Below, one piece after another: positions 1-5,337 of a DNA stretch of 6,219 bases. The notes under the pieces are model-generated. The model ran no database searches. It was not told the DNA's origin and saw nothing but the letters and a program-made list of their open reading frames with translations. How positions within the stretch are numbered: position 1 is the stretch's first letter; every line of letters begins with the position of its first letter. This DNA is from an uncultured bacterium (GTDB lineage Bacteria > Actinomycetota > Actinomycetes > S36-B12): contig CAITYI010000340.1 of assembly GCA_903896585.1 (NCBI GenBank), positions 1 to 6,219 of the forward strand, read 5' to 3'. A program made the translations under genes and the position numbers.

Positions 1-342
1 CTTCGACCCCTGAAACTGCCGAACCGCCCGACCCAGCAGCGTCCCATAACGCCCATCCTGCTTACCCTCAAAAAACCCAGCATCAGCAAGGGCTTTCTGC
101 ACAACCTCAACCCTAGGACCATGATCGCCCTGCGACATCGTCCGCTGCAACTCAAGCATCGTCGCGGAACGCTTGTCGGCAGCCTTCACCGGAACGACCG
201 CAGGCTCCACAACAGGCTCAGGCTCAGGAGCAACCTCAACCGGCGCGGACTCAACCGGATCCGGCTCAACCACATCTACCGGCACATCAACGACAGGCTC
301 GACAACAGGCTGCCGCTTCACCGGCTTACGCGCATCAACCAC
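1..342 (-). CDS. Peptidoglycan-binding domain protein, N-terminal part (runs off the window)
   Basis: The open frame holds 114 codons with no stop before base 1, so the C-terminus lies outside. The GTG at 342 is the only usable start: an in-frame TAA lies at 360-358, and AGGTG sits 5 bases upstream of the GTG. Residues 1-55 are a low-complexity linker rich in Pro, Val and Glu, with repeated EPVV, PEPEP and VEP motifs. Residues about 57-114 match the PG_binding_1 fold: LELQRTM, then GDHGPRVEVVQKAL, GFFEGKQDGRYG and GRAVRQFQ, the family's G..V..lQ..L...G...G..DG.yG....AV..FQ pattern. Such domains anchor endolysins and other phage wall hydrolases to peptidoglycan. No catalytic domain is visible, so it could be an endolysin with its enzyme part downstream, a tail-associated wall-binding protein, or a separate binding subunit. 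Its position just after the tail genes fits the start of a lysis module. Confidence 0.85.
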   Translation of the reverse strand, partial: MVDARKPVKRQPVVEPVVDVPVDVVEPDPVESAPVEVAPEPEPVVEPAVVPVKAADKRSATMLELQRTMSQGDHGPRVEVVQKALADAGFFEGKQDGRYGTLLGRAVRQFQGSK

Positions 343-350
343 AACAACAC

Positions 351-629
351 CTACTTCTTAGCCGGGACAGGATCAACGACAGGCTCAGCGACAGTGGGTG
401 AGACGAACGCATCCGCTACGGCATCAAACGTGTCTCCTTGGCCCGCGTACTTGGACCTGAACGATCCGCTGTACGAAGTCTGCTCCCACTGACCGTTCAA
501 GCCAATCGAAGCAATGAACGCCTGACCAACTGCATTGCTAGCGGGGTAGTCGCCTCCACCGCAGTCACTGTTGTTGACGACGATGACCTCACGAACAATG
601 CCATCCTCAATGCGTGCAAAATGAGCCAT
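351..629 (-). CDS. MAHFA-family small phage protein, copy B (92 aa)
   Basis: It belongs to a family of small proteins widespread in environmental tailed phages that start MAHFA..(D/E)..IV..VIVV and carry GQAF, WxQTSYxGxFR, YAGxG and DAF near the end; the biochemical role is unknown to me. Seen here: MAHFARIEDGIV at 1-12, GQAFIASIGL at 35-44, WEQTSYSGSFR at 48-58, YAGQGDTFDAVADAF at 61-75. The tail after residue 77 (VSPTVAEPVVDPVPAKK) is Pro/Val-rich and looks like the linker of the next gene. It is paralogous to the 105-aa protein at 5013-5330. It follows the 587-aa Gly-rich gene by 38 bases, a wide gap for this cluster, and has a good Shine-Dalgarno (AGGAAGG) about 8 bases before ATG. Following a Gly-rich adhesin gene in both copies suggests a fibre accessory, structural or assembly role, which is inference. 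Confidence 0.85.
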   Translation of the reverse strand: MAHFARIEDGIVREVIVVNNSDCGGGDYPASNAVGQAFIASIGLNGQWEQTSYSGSFRSKYAGQGDTFDAVADAFVSPTVAEPVVDPVPAKK

Positions 630-636
630 GATTGTT

Positions 637-644
637 TCCTTCCT
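637..644 (-). promoter_or_regulatory. Ribosome binding site of MAHFA copy B
   Basis: The minus strand reads AGGAAGGA, ending 7-8 bases before the ATG at 629. It supports this start and gives the gene its own strong initiation site instead of tight coupling to the Gly-rich gene upstream. Confidence 0.7.
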
Positions 645-664
645 AAGTTGATATGTTCAATTAG
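643..664 (-). repeat. Imperfect inverted repeat (possible small RNA hairpin) between genes
   Basis: On the minus strand, CTAATTGA and TCAACTTAG flank the loop ACATA. They form an 8-bp A/U-rich stem with one bulged C, overlapping the edge of the Shine-Dalgarno of the next gene. No U-run follows in the direction of transcription, so it is not a standard terminator. It could weakly modulate translation of the 92-aa gene, or be chance. Confidence 0.35.
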
Positions 665-667
665 TTT

Positions 668-2431
668 CTAGATCGCGTATCGAATGATTACGAGGCCAGA
701 ACCGCCCGCGAATCCAAGACGTTGCGCCGCGCCACCGTTGCCGCCGCCACCACCGCCGCCGGTATTCGCTGTACCCGCAGTTGCCGCAACTGATGTAGAA
801 GCACCGTTGCCGCCACCGGTTGCGCCACCCGTGCCGCCAGTTGAATCAGTAGCACCGCCACCGCCTCCTCCACCGTAGGCATATGAGCCTGCGACATACG
901 CCCCTGTCGGAGTCGTCCCGGCGATTGACGTGGACGTCCCTGCGCCGCCATCCTTTCCAGCCGCACCTGATGTGTTCGAGACGCCAACAGCCGACGCACC
1001 GCCACCGCCTGAAGCACCAGTCTGCCCGTTAGTAGTTGTGCCGCCCGCGAATCCTTGACCACTGACCCCGGGGCCACCTACCGATTGTGCCGAATCTCCA
1101 CCGGAACCACCTGATCCTGAGCCACCGGGTTGCCCTGTTCGACCGTCAATACCGGAACTAGTACGGACAGGGCCACCGCCGCCGCCGACCGCGTAAAAGT
1201 CACCGAGTTTGCTACTGGTGCCATTCTTGCCAAACGATGATTCTCCTCCTGCGCCGCCAGCGCCAACCGTCACAGTCAGTGTCCCAACTTCCAGATATGC
1301 ATTCGTCACTTGCAGCGAACCGCCAGCGCCGCCACCGCCACCTGCGAGGAACCCACCGCCGCCGCCCCCGCCAACGACGACCACGTCTACGAAACCGGGC
1401 GCACTCACCACCAGCGAACCACTAGACGTGAACACATGCGTCTTATAGGCACGACCATTCACACCATCAGTGCCGTTGCCTGTGTAGGTTTGCGTGTTGT
1501 TGCCGCCGCTCGCATTCACGCCTGCCGCGCTGCCTGCGGTTACGGTACGAACAATCACAATGCCAGAACCACCAGCACCAGAAGCACCCGTGTCCCTTGA
1601 CCCGCCTCCACCACCGCCAGTATTCGCTGTGCCAGCAGTTCCCGTGGCAGACCCACCCAATGCACCAGCGCCACCACCACCGCTGCCACCTGTACCAGCG
1701 GTCGCATCAGCAGAGCCACCGCCTCCACCGCCGTAAATAACAGACGATCCGGTACGAAGGGTTGATGAAATACCAGCCCCGCCGTTCCCTCCAGCAGAAC
1801 CAGAAGCATTCCCGCCAACGGCTCCAGCACCGCCGCCACCGCCTTGCCCGGTAAGACCTGATATTTGACCGCTACCACCGGAATTGCCTAAACCAGAAAT
1901 CCCCGCCCCACCGGCAGTATTCCCCCCGCTATCCCCAGTACCGCCACCGCCACCGGAGCCGCCAGCGCCGCCCTGTTGGGCATAAAACGAAAGTTGGTTG
2001 TATCTAAAAGAAACCGCCCCGCCAGCGCCGCCACCGGGTGAAACTGAATATTTTCCTATGGAAGACGCAATACCGTTTAGCCCATAGACAGAACTATTAG
2101 AAATAGGTGCTACTACGCTTGCGCCTCCACCTCCTACAGTAACTGTGTGCGAACCGGCAGGAAGAAATATTTGAGTTTCTAAAACCGCTCCCGCGCCACC
2201 ACCTCCGCCAGCAGTAGCCCCACCAGATGCACCACCGCCAACAACGAGTACATCTACGACCCCACTATTAGCGACCACTAGAGTCCCGCTACCCGTGAAC
2301 GTCTGCACCTGATACGTAAGTCCACCACTCGAATACGTCGTAGTAGTCCCACCACTCACAGCGGCATAACGACCAGCAGTTGGGATAGTGGAACCAGCAC
2401 CAGCCGCTGTAGACAACTTACTAATAGCCAC
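668..2431 (-). CDS. Large Gly-rich tail adhesin-like protein with two tandem halves (587 aa)
   Basis: It has a short N-terminal segment (1-56) with Ser/Thr/Ala and predicted beta strands, then two homologous Gly-rich units. Unit 1 starts with VVDVLVVGGG at 59-67 and ends with SGIVIVR near 291. Unit 2 starts with FVDVVVVGGG near 345 and ends with SGLVIIRY at the C-terminus. Both contain GGGGGAG, VTVGxGGA and AGTANTGGGGGG. Runs of 5-7 Gly recur throughout. This is the phage 'glycine-rich domain' architecture. In the Salmonella phage S16 gp38 adhesin, such motifs fold as packed polyglycine-II helices with exposed host-binding loops, so a receptor-binding or fibre-tip role is a reasonable inference. 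The GTG start at 2431 is chosen because the TAG of the preceding gene ends 2 bases earlier and GGAG lies 7 bases before it. The next gene is a MAHFA protein, as with the shorter Gly-rich gene at 5338. Confidence 0.9.
   Translation of the reverse strand: MAISKLSTAAGAGSTIPTAGRYAAVSGGTTTTYSSGGLTYQVQTFTGSGTLVVANSGVVDVLVVGGGASGGATAGGGGGAGAVLETQIFLPAGSHTVTVGGGGASVVAPISNSSVYGLNGIASSIGKYSVSPGGGAGGAVSFRYNQLSFYAQQGGAGGSGGGGGTGDSGGNTAGGAGISGLGNSGGSGQISGLTGQGGGGGAGAVGGNASGSAGGNGGAGISSTLRTGSSVIYGGGGGGSADATAGTGGSGGGGAGALGGSATGTAGTANTGGGGGGSRDTGASGAGGSGIVIVRTVTAGSAAGVNASGGNNTQTYTGNGTDGVNGRAYKTHVFTSSGSLVVSAPGFVDVVVVGGGGGGGFLAGGGGGAGGSLQVTNAYLEVGTLTVTVGAGGAGGESSFGKNGTSSKLGDFYAVGGGGGPVRTSSGIDGRTGQPGGSGSGGSGGDSAQSVGGPGVSGQGFAGGTTTNGQTGASGGGGASAVGVSNTSGAAGKDGGAGTSTSIAGTTPTGAYVAGSYAYGGGGGGGATDSTGGTGGATGGGNGASTSVAATAGTANTGGGGGGGNGGAAQRLGFAGGSGLVIIRYAI
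671..2260 (-). repeat. Tandem duplication of a Gly-rich unit inside the 587-aa gene
   Basis: Two units of roughly 240 residues each, offset by about 287 residues, lie at about 2260-1540 and 1399-671. Shared landmarks in order are (V/F)VDV(L/V)VVGGG, GGGGGAG, VTVGxGGA, AGTANTGGGGGG and GGSG(I/L)VI(V/I)R. At DNA level the clearest match is around the AGTANTGG codons (plus-strand bases near 745-782 and 1608-1638, both containing TATTCGCTGT). Between the units is a Ser/Asn/Thr-rich bridge of about 45 residues. The copies differ strongly elsewhere, especially in the loops between Gly runs, so the duplication is not recent. Confidence 0.7.
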
Positions 2432-2433
2432 GA

Positions 2434-2676
2434 CTACACTCCAAGGTTCGGGTACATCACTCGGATCATCTCGTCCGTGAAACCAAGACTCTTAGCGTGA
2501 GTAATAGCGTCTGCGGTTGCCGCTGCATTCGCTGCCGCTGCCGCCTCTGCCGCTGCCTGTGCGGCTGCGAAGTCGTCGCGGTCCTTGGCCTGCTGTGCCA
2601 GTTCCTCGGGCGTCCACGGGCGCTCAAATACCGTCCCGTCTGCGAAAGTCTCCACATATTGCGGTGTCTTGCTCAT
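2434..2676 (-). CDS. Small Ala-rich helical phage protein (80 aa)
   Basis: I do not recognise a defined function. The N-terminus (1-25, FADGTVFERPWTPEE) resembles short phage tail-region proteins. Residues about 24-61 are almost entirely Ala, Gln, Glu, Asp and Lys and should form one long helix or coiled coil. The C-terminus is LGFTDEMIRVMYPNLGV, a small helical end. There is no signal peptide or membrane segment. Its ATG overlaps the stop of the 208-aa gene in the four bases ATGA and is preceded by GAGG at 5 bases, so it is translationally coupled. The following Gly-rich gene starts 2 bases after its TAG. A trimerising stem or fibre chaperone is possible from the helix and context, but this is a guess. 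Confidence 0.85.
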   Translation of the reverse strand: MSKTPQYVETFADGTVFERPWTPEELAQQAKDRDDFAAAQAAAEAAAAANAAATADAITHAKSLGFTDEMIRVMYPNLGV

Positions 2677-3299
2677 GAGTTCCTCAGTCCGTATACGCGA
2701 AGTTTGCCGGTGATGTTTCCCGTAGACGGGATCAGTGCGAAACCGTCATAAGAGGTGGCGTTAGTGTTCAACCCGTTGCCGAAATATCTGTAGATTGCCG
2801 AACCGAATGATGACGAGTCATTGATCGTCAATGTTTGCGCGGCCAATGCCGGTGACATCATCACGACATTTAGCGCCGCGTCTTTCCCAGTTCCTGAATA
2901 GGACGCGGTTATTGACGTGTCGGATGCGGACCCGGTTTCAGGGGAAACTGCCGACGTGGAAACCGAGCCAAGTGTCCAAGCGTAAGTGGATGTAGCGACA
3001 TTGCTACCGGAGGCTCTGAGGCGTTGCCGCAAATACGCTGCACCACTAGACGAATATCGAACGGATACGAGGTAATTGTCGTATGCGCTTGTAAAGCATC
3101 CGTTGACGTCAACCTCCGTTGCCGCTGAGAAAGTCACCTCACCACCGGACAGGGTGACGCCTGACCCGGCGACCGATGTCGGGGTGATCAAATCCATACC
3201 AGCGCCCTTAACCACAGTCGCTGTACTCAAATCAACAGTGCCAGTCACTCCCTGCTTTGGGACGTAACTAGCCATCGTTCCAAGAGTGGAGAATGTCAT
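2673..3299 (-). CDS. Tail fibre tip-like protein with CFTSAYDNY domain (208 aa)
   Basis: Residues about 36-208 match a beta-rich domain common at the C-terminal end of phage tail fibres and minor tail proteins: DLITPTSVAG (36-45), GEVTFSAATEVDVNGCFTSAYDNY (53-76), YLRQRLRASG (89-98), SYDGFALIPSTGNITGKLRVYGLRN (183-207). In relatives this domain is attached to a fibre stem; here it is nearly free-standing with only about 35 preceding residues. A host-contact role is inferred from that family context. The ATG at 3299 overlaps the TAA of the upstream gene by one base (TAATG), suggesting coupled translation; no strong Shine-Dalgarno is visible. An internal ATG at residue 9 (MASYVPKQG) with a weak GGA upstream is an alternative start. 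The gene overlaps the next by ATGA. Confidence 0.85.
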   Translation of the reverse strand: MTFSTLGTMASYVPKQGVTGTVDLSTATVVKGAGMDLITPTSVAGSGVTLSGGEVTFSAATEVDVNGCFTSAYDNYLVSVRYSSSGAAYLRQRLRASGSNVATSTYAWTLGSVSTSAVSPETGSASDTSITASYSGTGKDAALNVVMMSPALAAQTLTINDSSSFGSAIYRYFGNGLNTNATSYDGFALIPSTGNITGKLRVYGLRNS

Positions 3300-3634
3300 T
3301 AACTGATCTCGCTTCCAAAGACTGAGAACGACACAGTCGCTGCACTAGCGGAGCACAGCAGGTACTTATTCGTGGCGTCAAGAGTCGCACCGAACGTCAA
3401 CCCAACCGTGTCATTACCAGCGATACTCGCCTGATACACGATGTAACCAGCAGCAACAAACGACGTAGTCGTTGACACGGCGATACTGAACGTCGCTGCA
3501 CTGGCCGAGGTGTTGCACACCGTGATCGTTGAGATGACGGTCGCCGTCGCAGCGGGACAGGTGTACAACGTGTCTGCCGTGCCGATCACGCCAGTGGACG
3601 CAAGCGCCCCAAGCCTCTTATACAACGTACCCAC
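3299..3634 (-). CDS. Small beta-rich phage structural protein, MxTLYKRLG type (111 aa)
   Basis: It starts MGTLYKRLGAL and continues with TLYTCPAATATVISTITVCNTSA (22-44), then alternating Thr/Ser/Ala/Val strands to the end. This resembles small proteins next to tail fibre genes in environmental phages (pattern LYxxPAxTxTVIS.I.VCN), probably a single beta-sandwich; I know of no assigned function. The GTG at 3634 lies 2 bases after the TAA of the 54-aa gene with GGGAG 7 bases upstream, so this start is well supported. It overlaps the next start by one base. Cys26, Cys40 and Cys94 are present, but nothing shows they pair. It lies between a fibre-anchor-like and a fibre-tip-like gene, so it may be a piece of the same appendage. 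Confidence 0.85.
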   Translation of the reverse strand: MGTLYKRLGALASTGVIGTADTLYTCPAATATVISTITVCNTSASAATFSIAVSTTTSFVAAGYIVYQASIAGNDTVGLTFGATLDATNKYLLCSASAATVSFSVFGSEIS

Positions 3635-3636
3635 GA

Positions 3637-3801
3637 TTACGCTCCCATCAGCATGAACACGTCAGCGACCGCGCCGCCACCGCCACCCGCAGAACCCAGA
3701 GCAGTGTCCACCGCTAGGGCCAGCAACTCAATATCACCAGCGACATCCACCGGATCCGAATCCACCGGATACGGCAAATTGTATGTAGGCGTAACCGCCA
3801 T
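3637..3801 (-). CDS. Short protein resembling a tail fibre N-terminal anchor (54 aa)
   Basis: The gene is short and easily missed, but it is well supported: an ideal Shine-Dalgarno AGGAGG sits 6 bases before the ATG, and it ends in TAA two bases before the next start. The protein begins MAVTPTYNLPYPVDSDPVDV and continues AGDIELLALAVDTALGSA. This matches the N-terminal motif of many phage tail fibre or minor tail proteins (Y..PYP...D.vdV..DI..LA.avD), which normally precedes a long fibre. Here it is followed only by a GGGGG run and VADVFMLMGA before the stop. It fills what would otherwise be a 200-base gap between the 78-aa and 111-aa genes. It could be a true free-standing anchor or capping piece, or a remnant of a fibre gene that has been split. 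Confidence 0.85.
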   Translation of the reverse strand: MAVTPTYNLPYPVDSDPVDVAGDIELLALAVDTALGSAGGGGGAVADVFMLMGA

Positions 3802-3805
3802 GACG

Positions 3806-3813
3806 AACCTCCT
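3806..3813 (-). promoter_or_regulatory. Strong ribosome binding site of the 54-aa gene
   Basis: The minus strand reads AGGAGGTT six bases before the ATG at 3801. It is one of the two best Shine-Dalgarno matches in the window and the main reason to accept this very short gene. Confidence 0.8.
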
Positions 3814-3820
3814 AACCTAA

Positions 3821-3836
3821 GAGTCTAACGAGACTC
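3821..3836 (-). repeat. Perfect 6-bp inverted repeat with 4-base loop at a stop codon
   Basis: On the minus strand, GAGTCT-CGTT-AGACTC overlaps the TGA stop of the 78-aa gene and lies just before the strong Shine-Dalgarno of the 54-aa gene. No U-run follows (TTAGGTTAGG instead), so it is not a clear terminator. It may be a small RNA hairpin marking the boundary between baseplate and fibre genes, or chance. Confidence 0.4.
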
Positions 3837-4071
3837 AAGCGAGCGAACCGATTACAAGCACATCCAAACCATCAGTGAACAAAGCGACCGTGTCCCCATT
3901 CGTCGGAACGTAGGACTCCAGATAGCGGATCCCGCTAACGTCAACCGTCGAACCCGAAATCCTCAACACCAGCAACCCCCCAGCAAACGACTGCACCACC
4001 CCAAACCGCAGGCGCAACGGCGCGGCAGGAGGAGAGAAATCACGGACAACCCGCTGCAAGTCAAGCATCAC
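3835..4071 (-). CDS. Small tail/baseplate partner protein, DLQRVVR type (78 aa)
   Basis: The pattern LDLQRVVRDF (3-12), LRFGVVQSFAGGLLVLRISGSTVDVSGIRYL (21-51) and YVPTNGDTVALFTDGLDVLVIGSLA (54-78) matches small proteins encoded right after DUF5047 genes in actinobacteriophages. The sequence suggests a small beta-barrel (OB-like) domain in which a GD turn precedes a strand; a tail-tip or spike component is the likely place, by context. The start is either GTG at 4071 or ATG at 4068, giving MM at the N-terminus. Either way it overlaps the stop of the upstream gene, so translation is coupled. The length is normal for this family. Confidence 0.85.
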   Translation of the reverse strand: MMLDLQRVVRDFSPPAAPLRLRFGVVQSFAGGLLVLRISGSTVDVSGIRYLESYVPTNGDTVALFTDGLDVLVIGSLA

Positions 4072-5006
4072 TCACCATCCACAAGCACGCGGACAGTCCG
4101 GGCCGTCGCCTTCATCGACCCACCCGGCGACAAAGGGATCGTCACCTTGTCCAGAACCAGCACCTTCGCCAACCGGGTGCCCTCATTACGGATCTTGATC
4201 ACATCACCCGCATCCAGAGACGGATCGCAAATCTGCGACCATTCGACGTTCTCCTCTGCGCCCTTCATCTTCGACAACTCAGCATTCGCCACCGCAATAG
4301 CGTCAGCAGCCGTCAACACCAGCGGACTCGACACGAACACAGGCCGCTCACCAAACGCCCCATACCGGTACGTCGGCGAAGCGGGATCCTCATCAAACAG
4401 GACAGCCCTCACCGGGGGGACAACGTTCGTTCCCTCACCAGTGACCACCACCCCGTTATGCGTCTGGTCAGTGGACAACCGGCGAGACACGTCCAGCACC
4501 ATCGCATCCTCCCCCTCCACATACACCTCAAGGGGTGTCTGGCTTGAAGGGTCATTGACCGAAGCCAGCACCGCGACACCGCCATTGTCGAAGTACACCT
4601 CCAGACCGCCAGCCTCAGCGATCTTCTGCACATCAACCCACGGATTACTGCTAGATCCACCCTGCACCCCCAACGTCAGAGCCGGAACCGTTGAAGCGGT
4701 GGACTGGAGATCCAATTCCACATCCGGCCAACGATTCGACAGGACCGCACCGACCGCATCCGACAGTGTCGTGCCCGACACGATCCCAACAGGATCCACC
4801 CACAACGACCGGGCAATCCGCATCGACCGGTCCACGCCGATGATCTCCATCGACGCCCCATCAAGACCCTCCTTGACATTGACCTCCGTCATCACGAACA
4901 CACCCAACGGCACCTCCTCAAACACGTCGTCAAACGCAAAGGCTTGACGCATCTGGCCGTATGAATCGAAATCGGCCATCAAATCTGAGTAGAGGTAATT
5001 GGTCAT
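4068..5006 (-). CDS. DUF5047-like phage tail/baseplate protein, apparently N-terminally shortened (312 aa)
   Basis: Family landmarks in order: EEVPLGVFVMTEV (30-42), GLDGASMEIIGVDRSMRIARSLW (48-69), NPWVDVQKIAEAGGLEVYFDNGGVAVL (121-147), THNGVVVTGEG (182-192), DEDPASPTYRYGAFGERP (205-222), AVANAELSKMKGAEENVEW (238-256), DPSLDAGDVI (261-270) and TIPLSPGGSM (289-298). These are the marks of the actinophage DUF5047 tail proteins, inferred to belong to the tail tip or baseplate. Relatives usually have some 60-90 more residues before the VPLGVF segment, carrying the first beta domain. Here only about 31 residues, of unusual sequence, precede it. The ATG at 5006 is preceded only by a weak AGG and lies two codons after the TAG of the MAHFA gene, in the same frame. 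The gene overlaps the next gene by four bases. Confidence 0.85.
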   Translation of the reverse strand: MTNYLYSDLMADFDSYGQMRQAFAFDDVFEEVPLGVFVMTEVNVKEGLDGASMEIIGVDRSMRIARSLWVDPVGIVSGTTLSDAVGAVLSNRWPDVELDLQSTASTVPALTLGVQGGSSSNPWVDVQKIAEAGGLEVYFDNGGVAVLASVNDPSSQTPLEVYVEGEDAMVLDVSRRLSTDQTHNGVVVTGEGTNVVPPVRAVLFDEDPASPTYRYGAFGERPVFVSSPLVLTAADAIAVANAELSKMKGAEENVEWSQICDPSLDAGDVIKIRNEGTRLAKVLVLDKVTIPLSPGGSMKATARTVRVLVDGE

Positions 5007-5012
5007 GGTCGC

Positions 5013-5330
5013 CTATTCGACGGGCGGCGCAATAGCGGGGGACACGAACTCGTCAGCGTCAGCGTCATACAGCCAACCCGGCCCCGGATATGCGGCCCTG
5101 AAATTGTTGTTGTACGACGCTTGAAGCCACCCGGTCCCCAGACCGATGGACGCTAGGAACGCCTGCCCGAGCGGTTCCGTATCAGGGTACTCAAGGTCAC
5201 CGCAATCAGTGTGCTGATCCGCTTGATAATCCACGTCATCACCGGGATTGATGCACCCGCCGATAGCGCAATTCCTCACCGGGACAACCGTTACGACGAT
5301 GCCGTCTTTTACTTGCGCGAAGTGAGCCAT
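5013..5330 (-). CDS. MAHFA-family small phage protein, copy A (105 aa)
   Basis: It is a paralogue of the 92-aa protein at 351-629. Shared blocks are MAHFA(Q/R)(V/I)(K/E)DGIV (1-12), GQAF(L/I)ASIGL (55-64), W.Q.SY...FR..Y.G.G (68-85) and the DA.AD.FVSP end (89-98). Between the first two blocks it carries about 21 extra residues (21-41) with Cys21 and Cys26 in CAIGGC plus an acidic stretch, absent from copy B. The role is unknown; the family is common in environmental phages. The start is set by AGGAG at 4-5 bases before ATG, 7 bases after the TAG of the Gly-rich gene. Synonymous sites differ strongly from copy B even where the protein is identical, so the duplication is old or the copies came separately. 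The stop TAG is in frame with the ATG of the DUF5047 gene two codons later. Confidence 0.85.
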   Translation of the reverse strand: MAHFAQVKDGIVVTVVPVRNCAIGGCINPGDDVDYQADQHTDCGDLEYPDTEPLGQAFLASIGLGTGWLQASYNNNFRAAYPGPGWLYDADADEFVSPAIAPPVE

Positions 5331-5337
5331 GACTCTC

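Noticed and set aside
342..362. Programmed -1 frameshift joining MAHFA copy B to the peptidoglycan-binding gene
   Set aside because: The bases before the stop (GCT AAG AAG TAG) are not a slippery heptamer, a TAA closes the new frame just upstream, and a GTG with its own ribosome site is present.
121..492. Plus-strand frames across the left end (Arg/Leu/Asn-rich and Thr/Gly/Ser-rich products)
   Set aside because: They are antisense to the peptidoglycan-binding and MAHFA genes; their composition is the mirror of the repetitive Pro/Val/Glu linker codons.
684..1736. Proline-rich plus-strand frames opposite the Gly-rich gene
   Set aside because: Poly-Pro arises simply from reading Gly codons (GGN) on the other strand; there is no start signal and no domain.
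700..2250. Recurring CCACCGCC-type blocks that look like a direct-repeat or CRISPR-like array
   Set aside because: They are irregularly spaced Gly codon runs inside one reading frame, with no constant repeat length and no spacers.
668..2431. Possible mycobacterial PE_PGRS-like protein
   Set aside because: No PE domain at the N-terminus and the entry/exit motifs (VDVLVVGGG, GIVIVR) are those of phage Gly-rich tail proteins; neighbours are phage tail genes.
3632..3663. Frameshift joining the 54-aa and 111-aa genes
   Set aside because: There is no slippery sequence in the short overlap-open region bounded by a TGA, and a GGGAG site with a GTG start explains the second gene.
4147..4947. Long plus-strand open frame of 266 codons
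   Set aside because: It lies wholly antisense to the DUF5047-like gene, which has clear family motifs, overlapping neighbours and strand agreement. The antisense product has low-complexity Ser/Thr/Pro content and no recognisable domain.
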